Positions 33,575 through 41,522 of a stretch of DNA of 47,004 bases are shown here, one piece after another (position 1 is the first letter of the stretch; every line of letters begins with the position of its first letter). The notes under the pieces are model-generated. The model had not been told where the DNA came from, did no database searches, and saw only the letters and a program-made list of their open reading frames with translations. The translations under genes were made by a program, and so were the position numbers. The stretch is from Chlamydiota bacterium (GTDB lineage: Bacteria; Chlamydiota; Chlamydiia; Chlamydiales; Rhabdochlamydiaceae). The stretch spans positions 1-47,004 of the forward strand of contig JABDCQ010000009.1 in assembly GCA_013288075.1 (NCBI GenBank). Direction: 5' to 3'.

Positions 33575-33940
33575 TTAATATTGAGGAGGAGATGAGTTTG
33601 CCCCCATTGCAGAATGAACATGTTTATGATACTCATGAGCTAACATATCTAGCTTCTGCTGTTTTTTTATAGTTTGAGCACTCAGATTAGTCACACGAGT
33701 TTCTAATGTAGTAGCTATTCCTGAAATACTATTCCTTAAATCTGTTGACATTTTGCGGATCAGCTGATTTTCGGTTGTTAGTCGATTTTTTTCTAGATCA
33801 TCCGCTTCAATCAAGCCTTTAAGCATTTCCATGGCTTCATTGATTGCTTTTATGTTCAATTCGCTCTCATTTAGCAACTCATTGATTCGGGCATGCAAGG
33901 CTAGGGTTTGATTTTGAGAACACTGAATTAAGGCATTCAT
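33575..33940 (-). CDS. short coiled-coil hypothetical protein, first gene of operon
   Basis: 121 residues, nearly all helical (QTLALHARINELLNESELNI, EADDLEKNRLTTENQLIRKM, TLETRVTNLSAQTIKKQQKL), ending HEYHKHVHSAMGANSSPPQY. It corresponds to the N-terminal half of the following 265-residue protein and so is a duplicate that kept only the coil. It precedes that gene by nine bases. The region upstream (33941-34222) is very AT-rich, contains no gene and should hold the promoters of this operon and of the divergent toxin-antitoxin pair. Confidence 0.58.
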   Translation of the reverse strand: MNALIQCSQNQTLALHARINELLNESELNIKAINEAMEMLKGLIEADDLEKNRLTTENQLIRKMSTDLRNSISGIATTLETRVTNLSAQTIKKQQKLDMLAHEYHKHVHSAMGANSSPPQY

Positions 33941-34222
33941 AATTTCACATATATTTATTTTTCAGATATGCAGTATAACGAAATCACATAAAAGCGGACA
34001 TTAAATTATTTTGTTTAAATTATTTAATTACAAATATTAATTTAATTTTATTTGAATTTCATTTTATGAAAATTTTGAGTGAATATAAGGTTTTTGACAA
34101 AACGAGACAAAATCCAAATAGAAATATGAATTAGATTTATAAATCATTAACAGCTAATGAGATGAAAGATTTTATGTCTTTATTTCCTTAAATCTGGTAT
34201 TCTGGTGTTAGGAGGGAATTTT

Positions 34223-34474
34223 ATGAGTACAAAAGGGGATCTGTTCCGGATGACAATAGACATTCCGGCCAAAGATCATAAAAGACTAAAAGCTCTTTCT
34301 GCAGTTATAGGAAAAAGTATGCGCGAAATCGTGGGAGAATGGATACATTCTAAACTCACAGGAGAAGATTATCCTAATGCTGAAACGCTAAAAGCAATTG
34401 AAAGCATAGAAAAAGGAAAAGACTTAGTAGAAACAGAGAACGCGCAAGACTTATTTCGTAAACTAGGGATTTGA
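34223..34474 (+). CDS. antitoxin of a YafQ-type toxin-antitoxin pair
   Basis: 83 residues from the ATG at 34223, which has AGGAGG about seven bases before it; the upstream GTG at 34205 lies before that site and is rejected. The N-terminus FRMTIDIPAKDHKRLKALSAVIGKSMREIVGEW is ribbon-helix-helix-like (a beta strand then two helices), the DNA-binding fold of DinJ/RelB-type antitoxins. The acidic C-terminus (ESIEKGKDLVETENAQDLF) would wrap the toxin. The stop shares one base with the toxin start (TGATG), the usual coupled arrangement. Confidence 0.87.
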   Translation: MSTKGDLFRMTIDIPAKDHKRLKALSAVIGKSMREIVGEWIHSKLTGEDYPNAETLKAIESIEKGKDLVETENAQDLFRKLGI

Positions 34475-34740
34475 TGCTTAGACCCATCTATTTACGCGCA
34501 TTTGAAAAAGAAGTTGAAAAAGCAAAAAAAAGAGGCTTGGACATTTCTAAATTGAAAGCCGTGATGATTGAACTTATTAATGAAAAACCCTTAAGCGAAA
34601 AACACAAAAACCATAAACTAAAGGGTAATTTTGAAGGCTATTGGGAATGTCATATTACACCCGATTGGCTTTTAGTTTATAAAAAAGACAAAGAAACCAT
34701 TTACTTTGCTAGAACAGGCTCTCATTCAGATTTATTTTAA
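34474..34740 (+). CDS. YafQ-family mRNA interferase toxin
   Basis: 88 residues of the RelE/YafQ fold. Residues known to matter in E. coli YafQ have counterparts here: His in HKNHKLKGNFEGY, His-Asp-Trp in CHITPDWLLVY and His/Phe in RTGSHSDLF. The toxin is therefore predicted to be an active ribosome-dependent endoribonuclease, held in check by the partner. The ATG at 34474 overlaps the antitoxin stop; an in-frame TTG at 34471 is less likely. It is convergent with acpS, with a 34-base gap. Confidence 0.9.
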   Translation: MLRPIYLRAFEKEVEKAKKRGLDISKLKAVMIELINEKPLSEKHKNHKLKGNFEGYWECHITPDWLLVYKKDKETIYFARTGSHSDLF

Positions 34741-34774
34741 AAAGTTGTAGGTGAAATCATACCCTTTTCATCCT

Positions 34775-35143
34775 TCAGCCTTTTTGGTAGAGGGCAACGG
34801 CGGTTGCGTAGGCTTTGCAGTGGCTCATCGATAGGAGGACTTGGGGGTTGCTAAAGGTTGCTTTGGCTTTTTCGGAGAAAAAGACTTCGGGCTTGCCCTC
34901 TTGGTTGTTGAGGATTTCCATGTCGTGCCAGGCAAGGGTTTTGCCAATGCCTACGCCGAGGGCCTTGGCAATGGCTTCTTTGGCGGCAAATCTGGCAGCG
35001 AAATGGGGGATGGCATCTTTATATTTAGAGCAGTATTCTAGCTCTTTTTTAGTAAAAATTCTGTTTAGGAATTTTTCTTTGTATTCTTTGATGCTGCTTT
35101 CAATGCGCTCAATCTCAATAATGTCGTTTCCAATACCTTGCAT
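34775..35143 (-). CDS. acpS: holo-[acyl-carrier-protein] synthase
   Basis: 122 residues, the normal AcpS length. It transfers 4'-phosphopantetheine from CoA to the Ser of acyl carrier protein, activating fatty acid synthesis. Motifs: GIGNDIIEIERIE (metal-binding Asp), FAARFAAKEAIAKALGVGIG (Glu and Lys of the active site) and VLLSMSHCKAYATAVAL. It lies 21 bases after the PIN/TRAM gene on the same strand, likely one transcript. Confidence 0.95.
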   Translation of the reverse strand: MQGIGNDIIEIERIESSIKEYKEKFLNRIFTKKELEYCSKYKDAIPHFAARFAAKEAIAKALGVGIGKTLAWHDMEILNNQEGKPEVFFSEKAKATFSNPQVLLSMSHCKAYATAVALYQKG

Positions 35144-35164
35144 ATTAACCTTAGTTTTGGGTTA

Positions 35165-36244
35165 TTATCTGTCATCGTAAGAGTCATCATTGTCATATTG
35201 ATGAGAGCTTGGCTCTTCATCGGCAGCGTTGCAGAAAATCATTCTTCCAGAGGTTGTATGTTTCACAGAGAGGACTTGGGCTTCGATTGTTTCGCCAAGG
35301 TGTCTGCCTCCTCCGTTCACTACAACCATGGTGCCGTCTTCAAGGTAGCCAACGCCTTGCCTTGGTTCTTTGCCGTAGCGCTGAATTTTAATGCGGATAA
35401 GCTCTCCTGTTTGCATAAGAGGCTTCAAGGCATTAGAAAGAGCATGAATATTAATAATTCTTACGCCTTCAATAGAGGACATTTGCACGCGGCTGATATC
35501 AGCTGTTAAAATGTTGCTATCAAGAAGCCTTGCAAGGCGAACAAGCTTAGCATTTCCGTCTTTGACTTCAGGGAAATCTGTGTCATTGAAGCGAAGGCCG
35601 AGGTAATCAAGAGATTCTAGCTTCTTAATGACATCGAGTGATCTTTTTGCTTTTGACTTAGACACTTCATCGCCTGTTTCTACTTGAGCATAAAGCTCTT
35701 TCATTACAAAGCGAGGAACAATAAGTTGATAATCGAGCAATCCTGAAGAAGCTAAATCAATCATTCTAGCATCGCCAAAAAGAGAGATATCGAGGATAAG
35801 GTCTTTCTTTTTTTGCCCTGTAGGGGTAAGCCTTACAAAAGGAATGCTGATATAAAGCTCATCTGAGCCTCTAAGAGTCATGATTGTTCCTAAATAGATT
35901 CCAAATAGGAAAAGAGCAATTTTTATAATTTCTAAGGTTTGAGGTTGCAGCGCAATAGAAATAGAGCTGATGTCTAACATGGCATTAAAAATAAGGAGGA
36001 GCGCTTCTCCCATGAGATAACCAATAAACATCCCCATGACAGCTATATTTAATGAGCGCAAATTAAATCTTCTAAAAAATGTATCAAAGCCAATGAGGAG
36101 AAAACCAAAGGCAGCGCCTATGCCAATACCTATGGCTACTTTAATTGGCATGGAGGGAAGCGGGCTTGAAATCATGTAGATGGTCATGAAAAAAATGCTG
36201 AGGATGAAAAAAAAGATACGTGTGAAAGCAAGAGAAACGTTCAT
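35165..36244 (-). CDS. membrane protein with PIN and TRAM domains (YacL-like)
   Basis: 359 residues. Four hydrophobic helices occupy the first ~125 residues (IFFFILSIFFMTIYMIS, VAIGIGIGAAFGFLLIG, IAVMGMFIGYLMGEALLL, IIKIALFLFGIYLGTIMT). A PIN-like nuclease domain follows: LDISLFGDARMIDL with its acidic residue, LIVPRFVMKELYAQ, and SNILTADISRVQ...VRIINIHALSNALKP. A C-terminal TRAM RNA-binding domain is seen in GELIRIKIQRYGK ... GVGYLEDGTMVVVNG. The combination is widespread and thought to be a membrane-bound RNase; its targets are not established. Confidence 0.88.
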   Translation of the reverse strand: MNVSLAFTRIFFFILSIFFMTIYMISSPLPSMPIKVAIGIGIGAAFGFLLIGFDTFFRRFNLRSLNIAVMGMFIGYLMGEALLLIFNAMLDISSISIALQPQTLEIIKIALFLFGIYLGTIMTLRGSDELYISIPFVRLTPTGQKKKDLILDISLFGDARMIDLASSGLLDYQLIVPRFVMKELYAQVETGDEVSKSKAKRSLDVIKKLESLDYLGLRFNDTDFPEVKDGNAKLVRLARLLDSNILTADISRVQMSSIEGVRIINIHALSNALKPLMQTGELIRIKIQRYGKEPRQGVGYLEDGTMVVVNGGGRHLGETIEAQVLSVKHTTSGRMIFCNAADEEPSSHQYDNDDSYDDR

Positions 36245-36342
36245 GTTAATCCTATTATTAATTAATAAATGCTATTCTAAGTTGCTGGACCTTTTTTGTC
36301 GATCCTGCAAAAATAGAACGAACTGTTTTTATTGGAGGACAA

Positions 36343-36825
36343 GTGCGTATATCAAGACAAGTGGCTATTATTTTTTCAGGATTAATATGGTTAGGGGTGG
36401 GGTTTCTTCTTCTATCAAAAGGGTTAAAGCTTATTGCTTTTGCAGCTTTATCAGGAGAGTCTTTTTGGCTTATGCAAAAAATGCAAACGTTTTGGGGAGA
36501 AAAGCAGCAAGCAGCTCTTTTTCTCATATCGGCAGGCCTTCTTGTAGGGTTTATCAAGGGACGTTTTCTTCTTGCTAAAACAGTGAAGCGTGTAGTGGAA
36601 AGAATTGTTTCTTTACCAAACCCCATTCCCCTTGCCCAAATTTACGATAGACGTTATCTCATTTTGCTATCCATCATGATGAGCCTTGGGATGGGATTAA
36701 AATTTGTAAATCTGCCAAGCGACATTTTAGGCACAATCGATGTAACAATAGGCTCGGCCCTCGTAAACGGCGCCCTCATCTACCTGCGCTACCTCGTCGC
36801 CCTCGGCAAAACCCTCAAATCGTAG
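36343..36825 (+). CDS. conserved-looking four-helix membrane protein
   Basis: 160 residues from a GTG start preceded by GGAGGAC. Four hydrophobic segments: VAIIFSGLIWLGVGFLLLS, ALFLISAGLLVGFIKG, YLILLSIMMSLGMGLKFV and VTIGSALVNGALIYLRYLVAL. The only strongly polar parts are between helices. I do not know its family. It is divergent from the PIN/TRAM gene and convergent with rlmH, with the palindromic repeat copy in the gap after its stop. Confidence 0.7.
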   Translation: MRISRQVAIIFSGLIWLGVGFLLLSKGLKLIAFAALSGESFWLMQKMQTFWGEKQQAALFLISAGLLVGFIKGRFLLAKTVKRVVERIVSLPNPIPLAQIYDRRYLILLSIMMSLGMGLKFVNLPSDILGTIDVTIGSALVNGALIYLRYLVALGKTLKS

Positions 36826-36835
36826 AATAACAGAG

Positions 36836-36992
36836 AGAGATAATTTATCCCCTCTCTCTCTTTTCTTCCTCTGTGGTTTCTTGTCTCTGTGGTTTATATC
36901 TTGGCTAAGACTAGAGAGGCAAAAGACTTGCATTTTTTTAACCACAGAGACAAGAAACCACAGAGGAAGAGGGAGAGAGAGAAAAAAAACCT
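36836..36992. repeat. dispersed palindromic repeat, copy A
   Basis: Arms 36865-36894 and 36940-36969 are perfect 30-base inverted repeats built on CTCTGTGGTTTCTTGTCTC, flanked by CTCTCTC/GAGAGAG tracts. The loop contains CTTGGCTAAGAC and CTTGCATTTTTTTA, conserved in copies C and D or B. It lies between two convergent genes, so it could act as a two-way terminator there. Confidence 0.88.
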
Positions 36993-37003
36993 CTTTGTTT
37001 GAA

Positions 37004-37429
37004 TCATTTGTGGTAGGCGGAGCCTTTTTGGATTTCGAGGGCTCTATAGAGTTGTTCTAGGAGGATAAGTCTTGTCATTTGGTGCGTGAAGGTGAGGGGG
37101 GACAGGCTTAAAAAGCTGTCTGCTTTTTGGCGGATTTTTTCGGATAGGCCGTCTGCTCCGCCTATTACTAAGTTAAGGCGGGAGCCTCCTTTGATGAATT
37201 CTTTATTTAGCCAAAGAGCAAGCTCTTCGCTAGTGAAGAGTTTGGCTGCAGGGTCAAGGCATGTATAAGAGGGGAGTTTTTCTACTTTTTGCGTGAGTTC
37301 TTCTAAATTTTTAGCTAAGATCCATTCAATTCCCATGACATTTTTTAGTCTTGTGGTATATTCATCTAGGCCTTCAACCAGCCAAGATTCTTTAACTTTT
37401 CCAATGGTGTAAATAGTGACTTTAAACAT
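37004..37429 (-). CDS. rlmH: 23S rRNA (pseudouridine1915-N3)-methyltransferase
   Basis: 141 residues from ATG 37429, the usual RlmH length; the frame upstream to 37480 is ignored because the family starts at MFKVTIYTIGKVK. SAM-binding knot motif LNLVIGGADGLSEKIRQKAD and the family end LLEQLYRALEIQKGSAYHK are clear. It methylates the pseudouridine of helix 69 in 23S rRNA. Its start overlaps the start region of the divergent lgt gene. Confidence 0.95.
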   Translation of the reverse strand: MFKVTIYTIGKVKESWLVEGLDEYTTRLKNVMGIEWILAKNLEELTQKVEKLPSYTCLDPAAKLFTSEELALWLNKEFIKGGSRLNLVIGGADGLSEKIRQKADSFLSLSPLTFTHQMTRLILLEQLYRALEIQKGSAYHK

Positions 37430-38288
37430 ATTAGGTTTTTTGTATTGGGATCCACATAGAGAGATGTTTTCCTTTAACATCCCTTTTTTGAATCGCCCTA
37501 TTTTATGGTATGGGTTTTTCTTTGCATTAGGATTTTTTATTGCTTATCTTACCACTCTTTTTCTTTTACGTGGGTATTTTAAAGAAAACCCTAAAGAAGC
37601 TGCCGGGTTATCTAATAAAATGGCTGCGCACACCATTGTAGAAAAAATCACTCTTTATATTGTACTCGGAACGGTGATTGGAGCAAGACTTGGCGATGTG
37701 CTCTTTTACCAAGATCTTTCTGAATATCTTACCCACCCCTTGGATATCTTTAAAGTTTGGGAAGGAGGACTTGCGAGTCACGGGGGCGTTATGGGCGTAA
37801 TGGTCGGGATTTATTTAAGTGCGCGCTCTTTAAAAAAGAAGTTTCCTACCTTTTCTTGGGTGAGAATTTTGGACTTCTTAGCTATTCCTGCTTGTTTTGC
37901 AGGCACTTGCATACGTGTAGGGAATTTCTTTAATCAAGAAGTTTTAGGTAAGACTACAACACTTCCTTGGGGCATTGTTTTTGGCCATCCCGTTGATGGA
38001 GGGCCTATTACGCCTAGGCACCCAGCGCAACTTTACGAGGCTACTTTTTATTTGCTTCTCGCAGCTTTTCTTTATCTTATTTGGGAAAAAAGTTCCTTTA
38101 TAAGAAAAACGGGCAAGCTTACAGGATTATTTTTTATTCTCTTCTTTGCTTTCCGCTTCTCTATAGAGTTTTTAAAAGTAGAGCAAAGTGTTTATCTAGA
38201 AGGGGAGGGGAGTCTTCTCATGGGACAGCTTTTAAGCATTCCGTTTATTCTTTTTGGAAGCTACCTATTATTTAGGCCTGAGCGTTAA
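37416..38288 (+). CDS. lgt: prolipoprotein diacylglyceryl transferase
   Basis: 290 residues with about seven membrane helices. The enzyme moves diacylglycerol from phosphatidylglycerol to the Cys of lipoprotein precursors, the first step of lipoprotein maturation. Motifs: RPILWYGFFFALGFF, GTVIGARLGDVLFY, VWEGGLASHGGVMGV, the signature GTCIRVGNFFNQEVLGK, and RHPAQLYEA. The start is GTG at 37416 or TTG at 37440; either way it overlaps or abuts the divergent rlmH start. It also overlaps the convergent 619-residue gene by 17 bases. Confidence 0.95.
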   Translation: MTLNILGFLYWDPHREMFSFNIPFLNRPILWYGFFFALGFFIAYLTTLFLLRGYFKENPKEAAGLSNKMAAHTIVEKITLYIVLGTVIGARLGDVLFYQDLSEYLTHPLDIFKVWEGGLASHGGVMGVMVGIYLSARSLKKKFPTFSWVRILDFLAIPACFAGTCIRVGNFFNQEVLGKTTTLPWGIVFGHPVDGGPITPRHPAQLYEATFYLLLAAFLYLIWEKSSFIRKTGKLTGLFFILFFAFRFSIEFLKVEQSVYLEGEGSLLMGQLLSIPFILFGSYLLFRPER

Positions 38289-40131
38289 GAGTTGCAGCGT
38301 CAACGGGAATATGGGGAAGAATTTTATCGCAGATTTCTAAGAGCTTATTTGTACGCGCCTCTTTTTCTAGGTAGGGGAATTGATGTTTCAGATAGGTGTT
38401 GTGCCATTTTAAGAATCTATCAAGAGATGATTCTTTAAGATTTCCCATAAGAGTGTACCAGGTGTACTTGTAGAGGATCCAGATTCTTACATTAATTTGG
38501 GGAGAGTAAGGGGCAAGTTCAGGATGCTCTCTTAAATATTCCATACAGATTTGGCTGACAAACTCAAGATGGTTAATGTCTTTTCCTGCCTCCGCAAATC
38601 CCTTATGTTTTTCAATAATCATCTTAAGAAGAGGCGTTTCATGATCTAGGCGCACCCATCTGCAAAGCATATCGCCTTGAATTGTCCATAAATGGATTTT
38701 TCTATCAATTTCTTGTGTCTGTTTATTTAGCCCAAGTTCTTTAATTCTTTGGAAAAATTGTACGGTCATTTGAACGATATAAGAAAATGTTTGATGAGGG
38801 CTATCGATTAAATTACTTGCAATCTCTTCTTCAATTCTTTGCCCAATTCTGTAGGGGAGTTTTTCTAGAAGCTTGGCTTCATCGCTAAGGATTTTCCAGA
38901 TGATGACTTCGAGTGTATCGCGCTCTTTGCCATTAAATGCAGGAAGCATTCGCGTTTCATGATAAGCATCTAGAATGAGAGCTTTAATATATTCTGGGCT
39001 TCCTTCATTTCTTGCAAGAACAAGTTCTGCTGAGATAAAGGCATAGACAGACTGAGGAAGATTAGGCCTTTCTTGGTTCTCTTTGCAAAATGCTTTAAGA
39101 GCCGATCCAATCTGTTCATCTGATAAATCTTTAGGAAGGCTGCTAGCAAGTGTATAAAGGGCAATGACTCTTCTTACGAGATCGGTTTGTTTTAGCGTGG
39201 GGTAAGCCTTTTTGCATAGATCTATTTGTCTTTTAATAAAATTCATGACCGCATTTTTTTGTTCTGCAAAATAGATTAAATGGAAAGAAGAGGCGGCAAA
39301 AAGCTTTTCGCCAAAAAGAGAAGAGATTGTAAAGGTCATCATATCTAAGGAAGCAAAGCTGGGGAGTTCGTGTAGGGACTGAAGCGATTCTTTGACCTTA
39401 TGCTCTAGATGAGCTTGGCTAATTTGGGGCTCTTTAGCAGTAATCTCTAGAACAAGCTTTACAATGAGCTTATCAACTTTATCATATTCATCATAAGGAG
39501 ACTTCAATTCTTCCGGCGATTTTCCGGAGAGCAGGTGGCGCTGCAAGGCCCAAATGGTTTTTGTTAGCTGATCAAGTTTAGGTTTCACCCCATCAATTGT
39601 AGCAATACACTCACTCATTTTTACAGCAAGTTGATGGGCAAAATGGTGAGGATGAAGATGAAAAGAGCTTTTATTTTGTGTTAGGGTTTTCAGGTTTTCT
39701 TTAATGAAAAAAGAGACATTCAGTTTGCCTTCCTGAGTAATTGCCTCTTTTTGATCTTGGATATGTTCTAGGTAATAGGTGACTTTATCCCACATTTTAC
39801 GCAGCGCTGATATGCCTAAGCGGTAATGGGGAAATCTTTTCTGAAAATCAGGGGTAATATGATTGATCAGTTCTTCTTGGATTTTAAGCGACCATTTTTT
39901 TATGGAGCCGTGAGAGCGTATTTCTTGTTTAATTTTTTGAGAGAGGAAAAGACTTAAGTCAGAGTAGGGGTTATGAAAGTCTGGGGCTTCGTCAATGTTA
40001 AAGAGGGGATCATTAAATAGAGAGTCGGACTTTTTTTTTGTATGGGAGACGAAGGGTTGACTATTCACTCCCGGCAGAGGCGCTTCTGGCCAGAAACTAT
40101 CAGAAGAGTGAGGTCTTGTTATTCTTGACAT
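38272..40131 (-). CDS. large hypothetical helical protein
   Basis: 619 residues, not recognised. The first ~55 residues are polar and disordered (MSRITRPHSSDSFWPEAPLP...), then the protein is almost wholly helical to the end, without a signal peptide or membrane segment (examples: LSLFLSQKIKQEIRSHG, MNFIKRQIDLCKKAYPTL, YKYTWYTLMGNLKESSLDR). The disordered N-terminus is compatible with type III secretion but not proof. It ends in lgt from the opposite side with a 17-base overlap; 266 bases before its start lies ridA, with palindromic repeat copy B between. Confidence 0.7.
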   Translation of the reverse strand: MSRITRPHSSDSFWPEAPLPGVNSQPFVSHTKKKSDSLFNDPLFNIDEAPDFHNPYSDLSLFLSQKIKQEIRSHGSIKKWSLKIQEELINHITPDFQKRFPHYRLGISALRKMWDKVTYYLEHIQDQKEAITQEGKLNVSFFIKENLKTLTQNKSSFHLHPHHFAHQLAVKMSECIATIDGVKPKLDQLTKTIWALQRHLLSGKSPEELKSPYDEYDKVDKLIVKLVLEITAKEPQISQAHLEHKVKESLQSLHELPSFASLDMMTFTISSLFGEKLFAASSFHLIYFAEQKNAVMNFIKRQIDLCKKAYPTLKQTDLVRRVIALYTLASSLPKDLSDEQIGSALKAFCKENQERPNLPQSVYAFISAELVLARNEGSPEYIKALILDAYHETRMLPAFNGKERDTLEVIIWKILSDEAKLLEKLPYRIGQRIEEEIASNLIDSPHQTFSYIVQMTVQFFQRIKELGLNKQTQEIDRKIHLWTIQGDMLCRWVRLDHETPLLKMIIEKHKGFAEAGKDINHLEFVSQICMEYLREHPELAPYSPQINVRIWILYKYTWYTLMGNLKESSLDRFLKWHNTYLKHQFPYLEKEARTNKLLEICDKILPHIPVDAATLNAQA

Positions 40132-40221
40132 TCGTATACAAAAAAATAAGCTTGCGTATTCTCATGTCTACGCTATAGAGAACTTTTTTGTCTAATTATT
40201 TTTTCAAAAAATTTTTTTCTT

Positions 40222-40392
40222 ACAAACAAAGAGGGATAAAATTCTCCCCTCTCTCCCTCCCTCTTCCTCTGTGGTTTCTTGTCTCTGTGGTTTTAAAAAA
40301 ATGCAAGTCTTGTGGCGCTCAAGTGTTAGCGAAAGACAAACCACAGAGACAAGAAACCACAGAGGAAGAGGAGAGGGGGGTTATTCGGTCCT
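40222..40392. repeat. dispersed palindromic repeat, copy B
   Basis: Arms 40263-40292 and 40339-40368 are perfect 30-base inverted repeats identical to those of copy A. The outer part (ACAAACAAAGAGGGAT) is also shared, in reverse relative to copy A, and so is AAAAAAATGCAAGTC next to the left arm. Position: downstream of ridA and upstream of the 619-residue gene, both minus strand. Confidence 0.88.
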
Positions 40393-40397
40393 CTCTG

Positions 40398-40778
40398 TTA
40401 AAGGAGGGCGATGCAGGAGATTTCGATGAGGGAGTCCAAGGGGAGCCTTGCGACTTCTACTGTGACTCTCGCAGGTTTTATCTCCTCTCTAAATGTTTCG
40501 GCGTAAATTCCATTAACTAGTGCGAAGTCGGAGAGGTTTTTTAAGAAGATTTCGACTTTTACAACATGGGCGAATGTAAGATTTTGATCTTTTAAAATGG
40601 CCTCTATGTTGGAGAGGACTTGCTGTGTTTGTACTTCAATAGTATTGCCTGCAAGTTTACCTGTTTCAGGGTTAAGCGGAATTTGGCCTGAAAGGAATAA
40701 AAAACCGCCGGCATTTATGGCTTGAGAGTAAGGCTCTATGGCTATAGGCGCGCCTTTTGTTTCTACTTTGCGGATCAT
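40398..40778 (-). CDS. ridA: RidA/YjgF-family 2-iminobutanoate/2-iminopropanoate deaminase
   Basis: 126 residues, family length. RidA hydrolyses reactive imines released by PLP enzymes such as threonine dehydratase. Motifs: IEPYSQAINAGGFLFLSGQIPLNP, VEIFLKNLSDFALVNGIYAE and the Arg in the PARVTVEVARLP signature near the C-terminus. It acts as a cytosolic trimer. Divergent from ssb, 74 bases away; no operon partner. Confidence 0.94.
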   Translation of the reverse strand: MIRKVETKGAPIAIEPYSQAINAGGFLFLSGQIPLNPETGKLAGNTIEVQTQQVLSNIEAILKDQNLTFAHVVKVEIFLKNLSDFALVNGIYAETFREEIKPARVTVEVARLPLDSLIEISCIALL

Positions 40779-40852
40779 TTTTTTCCTTGCTGTTATAATG
40801 GTTTGTTGATGATAATCGGAAGAAATTGGTTATATACTAAAGGGGAAATAAA

Positions 40853-41320
40853 ATGAATCAAAGTACACTTGCCGGACACTTAGGCGCCGATCCAGAGGTG
40901 CGTTTTACATCTACAGGACAAAAAGTTACAACTCTTCGCCTTGCTGCAAAAGCACGTAGAGGTTCAAAAGACAAGGGTGATGACACTATTTGGTGGAGAG
41001 TCACTGTTTGGGGTGAGCAATTTGATAAGATGATTGTGCATTTGAAAAAAGGAAGCGCCATCATGGTATTTGGAGAAATTAGCAAGCCTGAAATTTTTAC
41101 AGATAAAGAAGGTAAGCCTCAGATCTCTATGAATATTACGGCTCACCATATTGCTTTTAGTCCTTTTGGAAAGCCTGAAGCATCTTCTCATGGTTCTTCC
41201 GAAGGATTTGGAAGTTCTCAAGAGAGCCCAGCTTATGCTGCAATGGGTGGAGAGAGCGCATTTGGTCAAGGAAAGGCTCCCGCAGCTGCTTCCTTTAGCG
41301 ACGACGAAATCCCCTTCTAG
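40853..41320 (+). CDS. ssb: single-stranded DNA-binding protein
   Basis: 155 residues: an OB fold (about 1-105; AGHLGADPEVRFTSTGQKVTTLRLA, DTIWWRVTVWGEQF, GSAIMVFGEISKPEIFTDKEG) then a Gly/Ser/Ala-rich linker, and an acidic tip DDEIPF that recruits repair and replication partners. Ribosome site AAAGGGG. The gene is followed by pepA, the order known in Chlamydia trachomatis, with repeat copy C inserted in between. Confidence 0.96.
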   Translation: MNQSTLAGHLGADPEVRFTSTGQKVTTLRLAAKARRGSKDKGDDTIWWRVTVWGEQFDKMIVHLKKGSAIMVFGEISKPEIFTDKEGKPQISMNITAHHIAFSPFGKPEASSHGSSEGFGSSQESPAYAAMGGESAFGQGKAPAAASFSDDEIPF

Positions 41321-41332
41321 TTTAACAGGGAG

Positions 41333-41493
41333 GGATAAAAAATCTCTCCCTCTCTCTTCCTCTGTGGTTTCTTGTCTCTGTGGTTTATCTTCTTGGCTAA
41401 GACTGATCATGCAACAGGTTAGCCAAAGAAATTAACCACAGAGGGAAGAAACCACAGAGGAAGAAAGAGGGAGAGGGAAGAAAAAAATACTTC
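41333..41493. repeat. dispersed palindromic repeat, copy C
   Basis: Arms 41356-41385 and 41434-41463 match with 28 of 30 bases complementary (AC replaced by GG in the right arm). The loop has CTTGGCTAAGAC as in copy A. CTCTCTC and GAGGGAG tracts flank it. It lies between ssb and pepA, two genes on one strand. Confidence 0.88.
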
Positions 41494-41522
41494 TCAGTGG
41501 TGAATATAACAAGGTGTGAATT

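Noticed and set aside
34094-34130. TTGACA with TATGAA as a promoter for the toxin-antitoxin pair
   Set aside because: The spacing is about 25 bases instead of 16-18, so I do not claim it.
40188-40520. Plus-strand frame of 110 residues across repeat copy B and into ridA
   Set aside because: Its sequence comes from the palindrome and the antisense of ridA; no independent support.
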